A stretch of DNA of 64,000 nt from an uncultured Porphyromonadaceae bacterium (GCA_947175265.1 CAMWMD010000001.1:1-64000); one strand, 5' to 3'; counted from the stretch's first letter, positions 41,951-51,707 are shown. Made by a program: numbers and translations. The notes: generated from the letters alone by a model not told the origin.

Positions 41951-44107
41951 TTAATCCTCTTCCTGTGTTGCTGCATATTCCTTGAGAAGTTTTTCCTGAA
42001 CATCGCCGGGAACAAGTTCGTATGATGAGAACTTCATTGAGAATGAGCTTCTGCCGCCGGTGATTGAACTCAGGGAAGTGGAATATGACGACATCTCCTT
42101 CAAAGGAACTTTGGCGTTGAGTTTCTCAATGCCGTTGTCAGATTCCATACCCATGATTATGGCGCGGCGTCCCTGAAGATCACTCATCACGTCACCCATG
42201 GTGTCGCCCGGGGTGAGAACCTCGACATCATATACAGGCTCGAGAATCTTGGGATTGGCATTTTTGAATGCCTGGGAGAAAGCGTTCCTGCCGGCAAGAC
42301 GGAATGAAATTTCATTGGAGTCTACCGGGTGCATCTTTCCGTCATAAATCATGACTCTTACATCGCGTGCGTATGAACCGGTGAGGGGACCCTGTTCCAT
42401 ACGGTCCATAAGACCTTTTACGATAGCCGGGATGAAACGTGCATCGATAGCACCTCCGACAATGCAGTTGTAGACTACAAGTTTGCCACCCCAATCAAGA
42501 GGAATTTCCTGCTTGTCGCGCACGTTCATTTTGAATTCCTGATTACCGAACTTGTATGAATCCGGCTCGGGCATTCCCTCGGTATAAGGCTCGATTATGA
42601 GGTGAACCTCACCGAACTGACCGGAACCACCCGACTGTTTCTTATGACGGTAGTCTGCACGGGCTGCCTTGGTGATGGTCTCTCGATAGGGAATTTTCTG
42701 TTCGTAGAACTCGATCGGAAGTTTCTCATTGTTCTCTATGCGCCATTTGAGTGTGCGGAGATGGAATTCTCCCTGACCCTTAACCAAGGTCTGCTTCAAT
42801 TCCTTGCTCTGCTCTACAAGCCATGTGGGATCCTCTTCATGCATACGGGTGAGTATGGCCATAAGTTTCTCTGAATCGCTTTCTGTAAGCGGGCGTATAG
42901 CGCGTGTATATTTGGGCTGAGGATATTTGATGAAATTGAACTGATATTCACAACCCTTCTCATTGAGAGTGTTTCCTGTACGCACATCTTTGAGTTTTAC
43001 TGCCGCACCTATATCGCCGGCCTCAAGTTTTTCTATCGGAGTACGAATTTGGCCGCAGACCGTGAAAATCTGAGCCAGACGTTCCTTCCCACCTCTCGAC
43101 ACATTCTCAAGGTCATCGCCCGCTTTTAACGTGCCGCTCATTACCTTGAAGTAAGACACCTCACCAATATGAGGCTCTACTGAAGTCTTGAAGAAGAATA
43201 CTGATAGAGGACCGTTGGAATCGGGGGGGACAGCTACACCGTTGACTGTCTCGGGTGCCGGCATATCTGAAACAAAAGGACAAACGTTTCCAAGGAACTC
43301 CATCATTCGGCGTACCCCCATATCCTTGAGAGCACTAACTATGAACACAGGGAAGATACTGCGGTCGATAAGACCTTTGCGGATACCTTCGCGCATTTCA
43401 TCCTCTGTGAGGTGACCCTGCTCAAAATATTTGTCCATCAATGTCTCGTCGTTCTCGGCGGCTGCCTCGACCAATGCGTTGTGTAGTTCATTCGCACGTT
43501 CCATCTGGTCTTCCGGTATCTCTGTCACAGTAGGAACGCCACCGTTCGGACCCCATTCGTATTTCTTCATCAGGAGAACGTCGATCATGGAATGGAAACC
43601 GGGGCCGCTTTCAAGAGGATACTGCACAGCCACAACTTTTGAACCGAAATGCTCATGGAGTTGCTCCATCACATGTTCGTAGTCAGCCTTCTCTCCATCT
43701 ATCTGATTGAGCGCGAACACAACCGGTTTCTTGAGTTTCCCTGTCGTGCGGAAAATATTCTGTGTACCGACCTCAACACCATACTCTGCGTCGACTACAA
43801 TGACACCTGTGTCGCACACTCCAAGTGCTGTATAGGAATTACCAACGAAATCATCTGCTCCGGGACAATCAATCACGTTCAGTTTCTTTCCGTTGAATTC
43901 TGCATTGAACACAGTGGAGAATACGGAATAGCCATATTCCTTTTCTACCGGGAAATAATCGGAAACTGTATTTGCTCCTTCGATAAAGCCGCGTCTTTTG
44001 ATTACACCACACTCGAAGAGCATTGACTCCGCAAGTGTGGTTTTACCCGAGCCCTTGGATCCGATAAGGGCGATATTCTTGATTTCGTCGGTTTTGTAAA
44101 TTTTCAT
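41951..44107 (-). CDS. fusA2: Elongation factor G paralog (EF-G2-like) with degenerate GTPase motifs
   Basis: Translational GTPase fold with all five EF-G domains over 718 residues. The P-loop reads GSKGSGKTT (canonical GHVDAGKTT). The G3 motif is DCPGADDF (80-87), where EF-G has DTPGHVDF, so the catalytic His is absent. The switch I RGIT motif is not recognisable, and G4 is NQID rather than NKxD. Domain IV is present (REFITKAARADYRHKKQSGGSGQFGEV-like region). A Bacteroides EF-G paralog that supports translocation without GTP hydrolysis during starvation is known; this resembles it. It is convergent with the glycogen operon. Confidence 0.85.
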   Translation of the reverse strand: MKIYKTDEIKNIALIGSKGSGKTTLAESMLFECGVIKRRGFIEGANTVSDYFPVEKEYGYSVFSTVFNAEFNGKKLNVIDCPGADDFVGNSYTALGVCDTGVIVVDAEYGVEVGTQNIFRTTGKLKKPVVFALNQIDGEKADYEHVMEQLHEHFGSKVVAVQYPLESGPGFHSMIDVLLMKKYEWGPNGGVPTVTEIPEDQMERANELHNALVEAAAENDETLMDKYFEQGHLTEDEMREGIRKGLIDRSIFPVFIVSALKDMGVRRMMEFLGNVCPFVSDMPAPETVNGVAVPPDSNGPLSVFFFKTSVEPHIGEVSYFKVMSGTLKAGDDLENVSRGGKERLAQIFTVCGQIRTPIEKLEAGDIGAAVKLKDVRTGNTLNEKGCEYQFNFIKYPQPKYTRAIRPLTESDSEKLMAILTRMHEEDPTWLVEQSKELKQTLVKGQGEFHLRTLKWRIENNEKLPIEFYEQKIPYRETITKAARADYRHKKQSGGSGQFGEVHLIIEPYTEGMPEPDSYKFGNQEFKMNVRDKQEIPLDWGGKLVVYNCIVGGAIDARFIPAIVKGLMDRMEQGPLTGSYARDVRVMIYDGKMHPVDSNEISFRLAGRNAFSQAFKNANPKILEPVYDVEVLTPGDTMGDVMSDLQGRRAIIMGMESDNGIEKLNAKVPLKEMSSYSTSLSSITGGRSSFSMKFSSYELVPGDVQEKLLKEYAATQEED

Positions 44108-44309
44108 TTATTTTGATTTTAAAGGTTATTTTTCCATCTTTTTGGGAAAGCGCTCGCAATTTAGCAATTAATTCTGAAAAAACAATATTAATTTTATATG
44201 TTAAAAAACATAATTCCCCGTTTTTTTATTGAATCTTTATCCGAATATTTATTCGCTGTCGGATTCATGTCGAATTTGTATTTGTTGTAATCCTCAATAT
44301 ATCAGATAA

Positions 44310-45455
44310 ATGAACTCAGGTATCTATATTCACATTCCGTTCTGCCGGAATAAATGCATATATTGCGATTTTTTTAGCGGAGGAGACCGTAAGGCCGACT
44401 GGCATTCACTTGTCAACGCGCTGAAAAATGAGTACCGGGCCAGAAGAGGGGAGTTGAGTATTCCCGTCGACACCTTATATATAGGGGGAGGTACCCCCTC
44501 GCTTATGGCTGCCGACTGTCTGAGGGAGATGTTGGGTTTCTTTAAAAATGAGATACCTTGGTACGGCGGAAATGTGGAAATTACTATCGAGGTGAATCCC
44601 GACGATGTGGATGAGGATGCGTGCCGTGTCTGGAAAGAAGAGGGTATAAACCGGGTAAGTATGGGGGTACAGTCTTTTAATGATGATGAACTGAAGACGA
44701 TAGGGCGGCGACATGACAGCAAAACTGCCATAGATTCTTTCAACACCCTGAGAAAATTCTTTTCAAACATATCGATAGATCTTATGTTCGGTTTGCCGGG
44801 GCAGACTCTGGAATCATGGAGGAATACTGTCAGGGTCGCCGTTGAGCTCAAACCCGATCATATTTCAGCGTATACACTGATGTTTGAGGAGGGCACTCCG
44901 ATAAGTATATTGAGAGATAGAGGAAGGTTGACTTTCCCGGATGATGAGGATAATGCCGCGATGTGGCAATATCTTTCTGATTCCCTACAGAAGCATGGAT
45001 ACCGTCAATACGAAATATCCAACTATTCCCTCCCGGGGTTTGAATCGAGACACAATGGGAAATATTGGAATCAGTCGCCTTATTTGGGATTGGGACCTTC
45101 GTCGCATTCTTACGACGGGAAAAATGTCAGACGTTTCAATCCCGGTGATCTTAATGGTTATATGGCGTATTATGCCAACGAAGTTATTGAATCAGCCGGA
45201 GACTTTTACGATGAGGAGGAGCTTAATGAGAGTGAACTTTCAGAGGAGTTTATCCTCACGAGGATGAGGACAGCGGAAGGATTGCCTGTGGATGAATATA
45301 GGAGCAGATTCGGCGAGGAGGCCTATATGAGATTGATGAGGAACTATGACAGCGAGGTAAAATCGGGATTCGTCGGTATGAAAGAGAGAAGCATTGTGCT
45401 GACCCGCGAAGGGATAATGGTGGCGGATAGTGTCATTGTGTCTCTTTCAATGTAG
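44310..45455 (+). CDS. hemW: HemW-like radical SAM protein (coproporphyrinogen oxidase family)
   Basis: Radical SAM enzyme related to HemN; HemW acts as a heme chaperone. The 381 residues have the 4Fe-4S motif CRNKCIYC (Cys12, Cys16, Cys19), then YIGGGTPSLM, EVNPDDVDEDACRVW, GVQSFNDDELKTIGRRHD and YEISNYSLPGFESRHN, all typical of the HemW branch. Without the extra Cys of HemN (CxxxCxxCxC) it is unlikely to be the oxidase itself; here the fourth position is Phe-rich (CDFFSGG). It stands alone between the EF-G paralog and dapF. Confidence 0.9.
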   Translation: MNSGIYIHIPFCRNKCIYCDFFSGGDRKADWHSLVNALKNEYRARRGELSIPVDTLYIGGGTPSLMAADCLREMLGFFKNEIPWYGGNVEITIEVNPDDVDEDACRVWKEEGINRVSMGVQSFNDDELKTIGRRHDSKTAIDSFNTLRKFFSNISIDLMFGLPGQTLESWRNTVRVAVELKPDHISAYTLMFEEGTPISILRDRGRLTFPDDEDNAAMWQYLSDSLQKHGYRQYEISNYSLPGFESRHNGKYWNQSPYLGLGPSSHSYDGKNVRRFNPGDLNGYMAYYANEVIESAGDFYDEEELNESELSEEFILTRMRTAEGLPVDEYRSRFGEEAYMRLMRNYDSEVKSGFVGMKERSIVLTREGIMVADSVIVSLSM

Positions 45456-45576
45456 AAGTATAAGGAAAATGTTATTTATAATAGGTTATCGGTGACTTAT
45501 AGTTGATGAATTTGGAAAATTATGAAAAAAAGTAAATTTTTTTTAAGATAAAGTTGCATTTTATCAAAATTATGTG

Positions 45577-45584
45577 TAATTTTG
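45577..45584 (+). promoter_or_regulatory. TAnnTTTG promoter box for the dapF operon
   Basis: TAATTTTG with GTTG 20 bp upstream (one mismatch to the -33 TTTG). The leader is about 50 nt. Confidence 0.6.
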
Positions 45585-45639
45585 CGCCATGTTTCAGAAC
45601 GGCAGTTAAAGTCGTTCTTAAAGGTAAAAAAAGTATAGC

Positions 45640-46521
45640 ATGGCTGAGAAGAAAACAATCAACTTCACAAAGATGCAGGGTGCAGGAAACGATTACGTTT
45701 ATATTGACACCCTTGGAAGTCCAACCTCAGTCAGTCCGGACGAGATAAGTCTCCCGGATTTGGCAATTAAGATAAGCGACCGGCATTTCGGCGTTGGCGG
45801 CGACGGCTTGATAGTAATCATGCCCTCCGTTAACGCCGATTTTCGTATGAGAATGTTTAATGCCGATGGCTCAGAGGCGCAGATGTGTGGCAACGGTACG
45901 AGATGCGTCGCTAAATATCTTCATGATAAGGGATTCACCGATAAGACGGTGTTTACGCTCGAGACTCTTGCCGGTATCAAGGTGCTTCATCTCCATATTG
46001 AGAATGGTGTCACCAAAGAGGTGACGGTAGATATGGGGAAGGCGATGCTTAGCCGGGGGGATGTGCCTGCTGCCGGCGACAAGGATTCTAAAATGGTGGA
46101 TTCCCCGGTGATGGTGGATGACAGCGAGTTCCCGGTGACCGCCGTTGGTATGGGTAATCCTCATGGCGTGATTTTTGTTGATGATATTACCGACCGTCAT
46201 ATTTTCCATTACGGCCCCCTCCTGGAGAAAGCCGAGGTCTGGCCGGAAAAAGCCAATATCGAATTTATAAAGGTCGTGGATCGCAAACACTTAGACATGA
46301 GAGTATGGGAACGAGGCTCTGGGGAAACCCTGGCGTGTGGAACCGGTGCCTGTGCCTCTGCAGTGGCCTCCTATATTAAAGGACTTACAGATGCTGAGGT
46401 GGATGTGAGATTGCTTGGTGGCACGCTTCATATCGTGTATGACACGGAGACAGGGCATGTGATGATGACAGGACCGGCTGAGTTTGTCGCCGATGGCGCT
46501 TATTATTATGATCCGGAATGA
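45640..46521 (+). CDS. dapF: Diaminopimelate epimerase
   Basis: Converts LL- to meso-diaminopimelate for lysine and peptidoglycan. The 293 residues have both catalytic cysteines, Cys83 in QMCGNGTRC and Cys233 in GETLACGTGAC, and the substrate loop FTKMQGAGNDYVYID. dapL follows after 30 bp, so the last two steps of the DapL route to meso-DAP are side by side. The start at 45640 fits the family; the leader upstream contains a short ATG frame that stops after six codons. Confidence 0.95.
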   Translation: MAEKKTINFTKMQGAGNDYVYIDTLGSPTSVSPDEISLPDLAIKISDRHFGVGGDGLIVIMPSVNADFRMRMFNADGSEAQMCGNGTRCVAKYLHDKGFTDKTVFTLETLAGIKVLHLHIENGVTKEVTVDMGKAMLSRGDVPAAGDKDSKMVDSPVMVDDSEFPVTAVGMGNPHGVIFVDDITDRHIFHYGPLLEKAEVWPEKANIEFIKVVDRKHLDMRVWERGSGETLACGTGACASAVASYIKGLTDAEVDVRLLGGTLHIVYDTETGHVMMTGPAEFVADGAYYYDPE

Positions 46522-46551
46522 GGATTCTTCTACAGGTAAAGATTAGGAATA

Positions 46552-47787
46552 ATGATAAAGGTTAACAATAATTTTCAACTTCTCCCCGTGTCATACCTCT
46601 TTTCCGAGGTTGGACGGAAGGTGGCGGCTTTCAGAAGTGAGAACCCCGACCGCGAAGTCATAAGAATGGATATAGGCGATGTGACGCGTCCCCTTTTCCC
46701 GAGTGTCATATCGGCAATGCATGAGGCTGTGGATGAACTTGGTTCTGCCGAAAGGTTCCACGGTTACGGACCCGAACAGGGTTACGCTTTTCTTCGTGAT
46801 GCGATAGCGGAGTTTGACTATTATCAAAGGGGATTGGTCAATATTGAAGCGGCGGATATATTCGTAAGCGACGGTGCGAAGAGCGACATCGGTAACCTCG
46901 GGGATATTTACTCCCGTGAATGCAAGGTGGCTGTGATGAATCCCGCATACCCTGTTTATGTTGACGACAGCGTGATCGACGGAAGGGCCGGAATACCTGA
47001 AAACGGGTTATGGAGCAATCTCATCTACCTCGATTGCGATCCTGAAAACAATTTTCTGCCCTCTTTGCCGGTAGAGAAGGCCGACGTAATCTTCCTTTGC
47101 TTCCCCAATAATCCGACAGGGGAGGCAATTAAGCACGACGAATTGAAGAAATGGGTGGAGTATGCGCACGCAAATGGCTCACTCATAATATTTGATTCGG
47201 CATACGAGGCTTTCGTCCGTCAACCGGGCGTAGTTCGCTCCATTTATGAAATAGAGGGTGCTGATGAAGTGGCGATTGAGATACGCAGTTTCTCCAAGAC
47301 AGCAGGTTTTACCGGTCTCCGATGCGGTTACACCGTTGTGCCTCGGAATTTGAAGGGTGTCTATTCCGACGGTGCGGAAGTGGCTCTCAATACACTTTGG
47401 AACAGACGTCAGACCACCAAATTCAATGGTGCAAGTTATGTGGCGCAGAAAGGTGCCTCGGCTGTTTATACTCCTGAAGGACGTGAGGATGTGAAGCGCG
47501 CCACCGACTATTATCTCGGAAACGCCTCAATCATAAGGAAAGCGTTGACGGAAATAGGATTCAAGGCATTCGGCGGCGAGAACTCCCCCTATGTCTGGGC
47601 TACCTCGGGCACCGGGGAGGATTCTTGGAAAGTATTCGGCGATCTGCTTCAAAACTACGGATTTTCGACTACTCCCGGTTCCGGCTTCGGCTCGAAAGGG
47701 GAGGGGTACATCCGTCTCACAGGTTTCAACAGCCGCGAGAATACAGAGAGAGCAATGGAAAGACTTATAAAAGAAAAATTTCAATAA
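46552..47787 (+). CDS. dapL: LL-diaminopimelate aminotransferase
   Basis: PLP aminotransferase that makes LL-diaminopimelate directly from tetrahydrodipicolinate and glutamate, bypassing the succinylase and acetylase routes. The 411 residues have NFQLLPVSYLFSEVGRKV near the start, the PLP-Asp region IIFDSAYEAF and the Schiff-base Lys in SFSKTAGFTGLRCGY. Other family motifs include ERFHGYGPEQGY. The type III glutamine synthetase gene starts 12 bp later, so amino-donor supply is encoded on the same transcript. Confidence 0.95.
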   Translation: MIKVNNNFQLLPVSYLFSEVGRKVAAFRSENPDREVIRMDIGDVTRPLFPSVISAMHEAVDELGSAERFHGYGPEQGYAFLRDAIAEFDYYQRGLVNIEAADIFVSDGAKSDIGNLGDIYSRECKVAVMNPAYPVYVDDSVIDGRAGIPENGLWSNLIYLDCDPENNFLPSLPVEKADVIFLCFPNNPTGEAIKHDELKKWVEYAHANGSLIIFDSAYEAFVRQPGVVRSIYEIEGADEVAIEIRSFSKTAGFTGLRCGYTVVPRNLKGVYSDGAEVALNTLWNRRQTTKFNGASYVAQKGASAVYTPEGREDVKRATDYYLGNASIIRKALTEIGFKAFGGENSPYVWATSGTGEDSWKVFGDLLQNYGFSTTPGSGFGSKGEGYIRLTGFNSRENTERAMERLIKEKFQ

Positions 47788-47799
47788 CAATATTATACT

Positions 47800-49986
47800 A
47801 TGTCTGATTTGAGATTCAGAAGCGTTGAGGAAGCATCCTCTCGCAAAGCAGTGAAAGTGGAACTCCCCAAGGAGAGAGTTGAAAAGTATTATGCAGAGAA
47901 GGTTTTCAACCGTCAGAAGATGTTCGAATACCTCCCGGCAAAAACTTATGAGGCTCTGGTGAAGGCTATCGACAACAAGGAGCCTCTCAGTCGTGAGGTT
48001 GCCGACAGCGTTGCCGACGGCATGAAGAGATGGGCGGTTGAACAGGGTGCCCGCCACTATACACACTGGTTCCAGCCTATGACCGGCGGTACGGCCGAGA
48101 AGCATGACGGCTTCATCGAGCATGATGGCAAAGGCGGAGTGATCGAGACTTTCTCCGGCAAACTCCTCGTTCAGCAGGAGCCGGATGCTTCAAGTTTCCC
48201 CAACGGTGGTATCCGCAACACTTTCGAGGCTCGCGGTTACTCTGCATGGGATATCTCTTCTCCCGCATTCATAGTTGACAACACTCTGTGTATCCCCACA
48301 ATCTTCATTTCATATACAGGTGAGGCTCTCGATTATAAGACTCCTCTTCTGCGCGCACTCAACGCTGTGGACAAAGCCGCTACACGTGTGGCAAAATTCT
48401 TCGATCCGGAGGTGAAGCACGTTATGTGTTATCTCGGCTGGGAGCAGGAGTATTTCCTCGTGGATGAGGCATTATACGCTGCGCGTCCTGACCTCGTATT
48501 GACCGGCCGTACCCTTATGGGCCACGAGAGTGCTAAGAACCAGCAGCTTGAAGACCACTATTTCGGCGCGATCCCGAGTCGTGTGGAGGCGTTCATGCTT
48601 GATCTTGAGATTGAGTGCCATCGTCTTGGCATCCCTGCAAAGACACGTCATAATGAGGTGGCTCCCAACCAATTTGAGCTCGCTCCTATTTTTGAGGAGG
48701 CCAATCTCGCAAACGACCACAACCTTCTCCTCATGTCAGTGATGAATGAGGTGGCTCGTCGCCATAATTTCCGTGTGCTTCTCCACGAGAAACCTTTCGC
48801 AGGAATTAATGGTAGCGGTAAGCACAACAACTGGAGCCTCGGTACAGATACCGGCAAACTCCTTTTCGCTCCCGGCAAGACTCCGAAAGACAACCTTGAG
48901 TTCATTGTTTTCGTAAGTAACGTTATGGCGGCCGTCTACAAGCACAACGCTCTTCTGAAGGCTTCCATCATGACGGCTACCAACGCTCACCGTCTCGGCG
49001 CAAACGAGGCACCACCGGCAATCATCTCAATGTTCCTCGGCAGCCAGCTCAACGAGATTCTTGACAGCATTGAGAAGAACGAGACTGATACTATTCTCCT
49101 TCAGGGTAAGGAAGGTATGCGTCTTGACGTAAACCAGATTCCTGAACTGATAATCGATAATACCGACCGTAACCGTACAAGCCCGTTCGCATTTACAGGT
49201 AACCGTTTCGAGTACCGTGCGGTAGGTTCTTCTGCAAACTGTGCTTCCGCTCTCATATCTCTTAACGCTGCTGTAGCCGCCGAACTCGACGAATTTGCCG
49301 ATAGGGTGGAGCGCCGTCTCGAGAAGGGTGAGAATCTTGACAAGGTTCTTCTTGATGAGGCTCGCCGCAACATTATCTTCTCTCGTAAGATTCAGTTTGA
49401 CGGTAACGGCTATTCTGATGAATGGAAAGAGGAGGCAAAACGTCGTGGTCTTGACACCGAATCTTCCGCTCCCCTCATGTTCGATTCTTATCTTTCACCT
49501 TCAAGCGTTGAAATGTTCAAGAAGGTGGGTCTCTTTACCGAAAAGGAACTTGAGGCCCGTAATGAGGTGAAATGGGAACTCTACACGAAGAAGATTCAGA
49601 TTGAGGCTCGTGTGCTCGGTGATCTTGCGGTAAATCATATTATCCCGGCTGCCGTCTCTTATCAGCGTCTCCTTGTGGACAATGTATACAAGGTTAAGGA
49701 ACTGTTTGATGCCGAGACTGCAAAGAAGATTGCAGGTGAGGATCTCAAGTCGATCGAGAAGATGGCAGAGCACATGTCAAAGATCAAGCAACTTGTCGAT
49801 AAGATGATTTCTAACCGCAAGGTTGCGAATAAGATCGAGAGTGAGCGTGAGAAGGCAATCGCTTACCATGATACGGTTGCTCCCCTCCTTGAGGAGATCC
49901 GCTACCACATCGATCATCTCGAATTGATGGTTGACAATGAGATCTGGCCGCTTCCCAAGTATCGCGAACTTCTCTTCATCCGCTAA
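47800..49986 (+). CDS. glnN: Glutamine synthetase type III
   Basis: Dodecameric GSIII enzyme found in Bacteroides, cyanobacteria and others. The 728 residues are the typical length, far longer than GSI. Motifs include HYTHWFQPMTGGTAEKHDGFI near residue 90, YLGWEQEYFLVDE (metal Glu), ETRHNEVAPNQFELAPI-like loop (KTRHNEVAPNQFE), GSGKHNNWS and DRNRTSPFAFTGNRFEYRAVGSS. Codon use is strongly biased towards high expression. It is the last gene of dapF-dapL-glnN and is followed by a terminator-like hairpin, then the sRNA cluster. Confidence 0.95.
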   Translation: MSDLRFRSVEEASSRKAVKVELPKERVEKYYAEKVFNRQKMFEYLPAKTYEALVKAIDNKEPLSREVADSVADGMKRWAVEQGARHYTHWFQPMTGGTAEKHDGFIEHDGKGGVIETFSGKLLVQQEPDASSFPNGGIRNTFEARGYSAWDISSPAFIVDNTLCIPTIFISYTGEALDYKTPLLRALNAVDKAATRVAKFFDPEVKHVMCYLGWEQEYFLVDEALYAARPDLVLTGRTLMGHESAKNQQLEDHYFGAIPSRVEAFMLDLEIECHRLGIPAKTRHNEVAPNQFELAPIFEEANLANDHNLLLMSVMNEVARRHNFRVLLHEKPFAGINGSGKHNNWSLGTDTGKLLFAPGKTPKDNLEFIVFVSNVMAAVYKHNALLKASIMTATNAHRLGANEAPPAIISMFLGSQLNEILDSIEKNETDTILLQGKEGMRLDVNQIPELIIDNTDRNRTSPFAFTGNRFEYRAVGSSANCASALISLNAAVAAELDEFADRVERRLEKGENLDKVLLDEARRNIIFSRKIQFDGNGYSDEWKEEAKRRGLDTESSAPLMFDSYLSPSSVEMFKKVGLFTEKELEARNEVKWELYTKKIQIEARVLGDLAVNHIIPAAVSYQRLLVDNVYKVKELFDAETAKKIAGEDLKSIEKMAEHMSKIKQLVDKMISNRKVANKIESEREKAIAYHDTVAPLLEEIRYHIDHLELMVDNEIWPLPKYRELLFIR

Positions 49987-50016
49987 ACAGCATAAGAAGG
50001 TTTATTAGTAAATATG

Positions 50017-50053
50017 TAGTCGGGATTTACCCTTTTGTGGTGAATCCCGACTA
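50017..50053 (+). terminator. Hairpin terminator after glnN
   Basis: TAGTCGGGATTTA pairs with TGAATCCCGACTA (one mismatch); the loop is 11 nt. It lies 30 bp past the stop. Confidence 0.7.
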
Positions 50054-50121
50054 TACTGTTAATAAATCTTAAATAATGATAGGTGGAATGTTGTATTTCA
50101 GATAAAATTATTAAATTTGCA

Positions 50122-50192
50122 GTGAGTTTTTCATGGTATTAGATTTTAAGGTTATCAGATGATTGGTTGTCGTGATGACAATCAATTTTTTT
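50122..50192 (+). ncRNA. Paralogous small RNA, copy 1 (candidate)
   Basis: First of five near-identical units of about 72 nt in a region without accepted protein genes. The promoter box is TAAATTTG (50112-50119). The 5' part is AU-rich and contains TTTTTCATGG. The 3' end is an intrinsic terminator ATTGGTTGTC/GACAATCAAT (one G-U pair) with seven T. It is the most diverged copy (GTTATCAGATG for GTTAACAGAAG), and its upstream region is only loosely like those of copies 3-5. The RNA ends are predicted from promoter and terminator, not measured. Confidence 0.75.
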
Positions 50193-50558
50193 ACGCCTTT
50201 CTCTTGCAAATTTCATTTTTAGGATTAAGAAGGTTTCCTTTTGATCTTTCTACTTCTGATGGTTTGTAGGAGTTGACGGTAGAAGATTTTACTTTTGCTC
50301 GATGAGTCTGATATTGGAAAACCTTTTCTTTGAAATTAGCGCACACAATATATAGTGTGTAAAAAATCTCACTTATAAAAAATAGCCGGAGGGCTTAAAC
50401 AAATTTATTTGGCACACGAAACATAGATTTCTCTGAATTTGCCCAATCTTCGTGTTAACAAACTTAAATATGCCTATATAAAAACTCTGCAAAAGTTAAA
50501 TCTATGTTAAAGCATAAAATTTTTATATGTTTTACAGCAGTGTTTCAGAAATAATTTG
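50193..50558. other. Spacer between sRNA copies 1 and 2
   Basis: No ORF or hairpin that I would support, apart from a short dyad CACAC..GTGTG near 50343-50360. AT-rich, without similarity to the other spacers except just upstream of the next promoter. Confidence 0.4.
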
Positions 50559-50568
50559 TAATTTTGCA

Positions 50569-50641
50569 GTGAGTTTTTCATGGTATTAGATTTTAAGGTT
50601 AACAGAAGATTGGTTGTCGAGACGACAATCAATTTTTTTTT
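50569..50641 (+). ncRNA. Paralogous small RNA, copy 2 (candidate)
   Basis: Promoter box TAATTTTG at 50559-50566. Terminator stem ATTGGTTGTC/GACAATCAAT (50609-50633) and nine T. The closing base pair of the loop is G-C here (GTCGAGACGAC), where copies 1, 3 and 5 have G-U, so the hairpin is kept while the sequence changes. Confidence 0.78.
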
Positions 50642-50952
50642 GTCATTACCCTTTTATCAGCCGGTTCTCTATTTTTGTTAATACAATTCCTCCAATCATT
50701 CTCAGTGTGTTCCAACATTATCGCATTCTTAAAATTTTCATTAATGTATTGGCTTGTTATTATTTTTCCTTCACATCGAGTCATTAGATTTTCCCTCAGA
50801 GATTTTATCAGATTTTGGAGATGATTTTGTCTCTCTAAAAGGGAGTAAAGCGGGAGAAGCAACCTATGAGAGGGAGTAAACGACCGATTAGTGGGACAAA
50901 AGTTCAACCGACTTTGGAAATTGGAGTAGAAATTTATTTCTAAAGTTAATAA

Positions 50953-50990
50953 ATGTTAAATACTAAATAATTTATATGTTTTATAACATA
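50953..50990. repeat. 38-bp upstream block of sRNA copy 3 (also 51571-51608 and 51903-51940)
   Basis: An identical 38-bp block beginning ATGTTAAATACTAAATAAT and ending ATAACATA precedes the promoters of copies 3, 4 and 5, 17 bp before the TAATTTTG box. It contains ATGTT/AACAT inverted arms. It could be a shared upstream promoter element or regulator site. Confidence 0.7.
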
Positions 50991-51017
50991 GTTTGAAAAT
51001 TATTTTGTAATTTTGCA

Positions 51018-51088
51018 GTGAGTTTTTCATGGTATTAGATTTTAAGGTTAACAGAAGATTGGTTGTCGGGATGACAATCAATTTTTTT
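51018..51088 (+). ncRNA. Paralogous small RNA, copy 3 (candidate)
   Basis: Promoter box TAATTTTG at 51008-51015, preceded by the shared 38-bp block. The transcript matches copy 5 through the terminator apart from T-run length. Loop GGGAT (G-U closing pair), seven T. Confidence 0.78.
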
Positions 51089-51570
51089 ATACAGTATGTA
51101 TTGGCTTCAGTTGGTCATCTGTTCCCTGCTACCGACGAAATACGACATTTTTAAATAATATCCAAAAATTAAGAATCGTTCGCGGCGACATCTTATGCTT
51201 TACGCAAGATTAGCCCATTCGGTAACGATCCAATAATTTTCAGGAGGCCGCAATAATGGCCTCAGAGACTGTGCCGTCTCAGATTGCTTTCTATGTTTAT
51301 ATCTCCCATATCTCAGAGTTAATCAATTTACTCAGATACACTGCTACTCTTATGTGAACAATAACGCCGTTGCTTTTGCCCTGACGGGTTGAACGTTTGT
51401 CAAATCAAATGAGTGTGGCGCATCCCATGGGATTGACATATAGGGCAGACAATTTTTCCGCTTCAGCAGATTTGATACTCATAAGCATATTACTACCGAC
51501 TTTTTTTTACCAGATAATTAGGGTATGGTTAGATTTAGAGAGCGACTTTAATATGGTAAATTATTAAAAT
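51089..51570. other. Spacer between sRNA copies 3 and 4
   Basis: About 480 bp with no plausible protein frame, no further copy of the unit and no strong hairpin. Confidence 0.4.
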
Positions 51571-51635
51571 ATGTTAAATACTAAATAATTTATATGTTTT
51601 ATAACATATTTTGAAAAATATTTTGTAATTTTGCA

Positions 51636-51707
51636 GTGAGTTTTTCATGGTATTAGATTTTAAGGTTAACGGAAGATTGGTTGTCGGGACGACAATCAAT
51701 TTTTTTT
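51636..51707 (+). ncRNA. Paralogous small RNA, copy 4 (candidate)
   Basis: Promoter box TAATTTTG at 51626-51633, preceded by the 38-bp block. GTTAACGGAAG replaces GTTAACAGAAG. Loop GGGAC with a G-C closing pair, as in copy 2. Eight T. Confidence 0.78.

Noticed and set aside
50581-50692. Short peptide frames starting at the ATG inside the repeated units (ATG GTA TTA GAT ...)
   Set aside because: Copy 1 has a stop after nine codons, the frames run through the terminator T-run and diverge at once, and the variable positions follow hairpin pairing rather than codon positions.
50629-50907. 92-codon frame on the minus strand between sRNA copies 2 and 3
   Set aside because: It ends inside the terminator of copy 2, has no promoter box and no recognisable domain. 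It is likely a chance frame.
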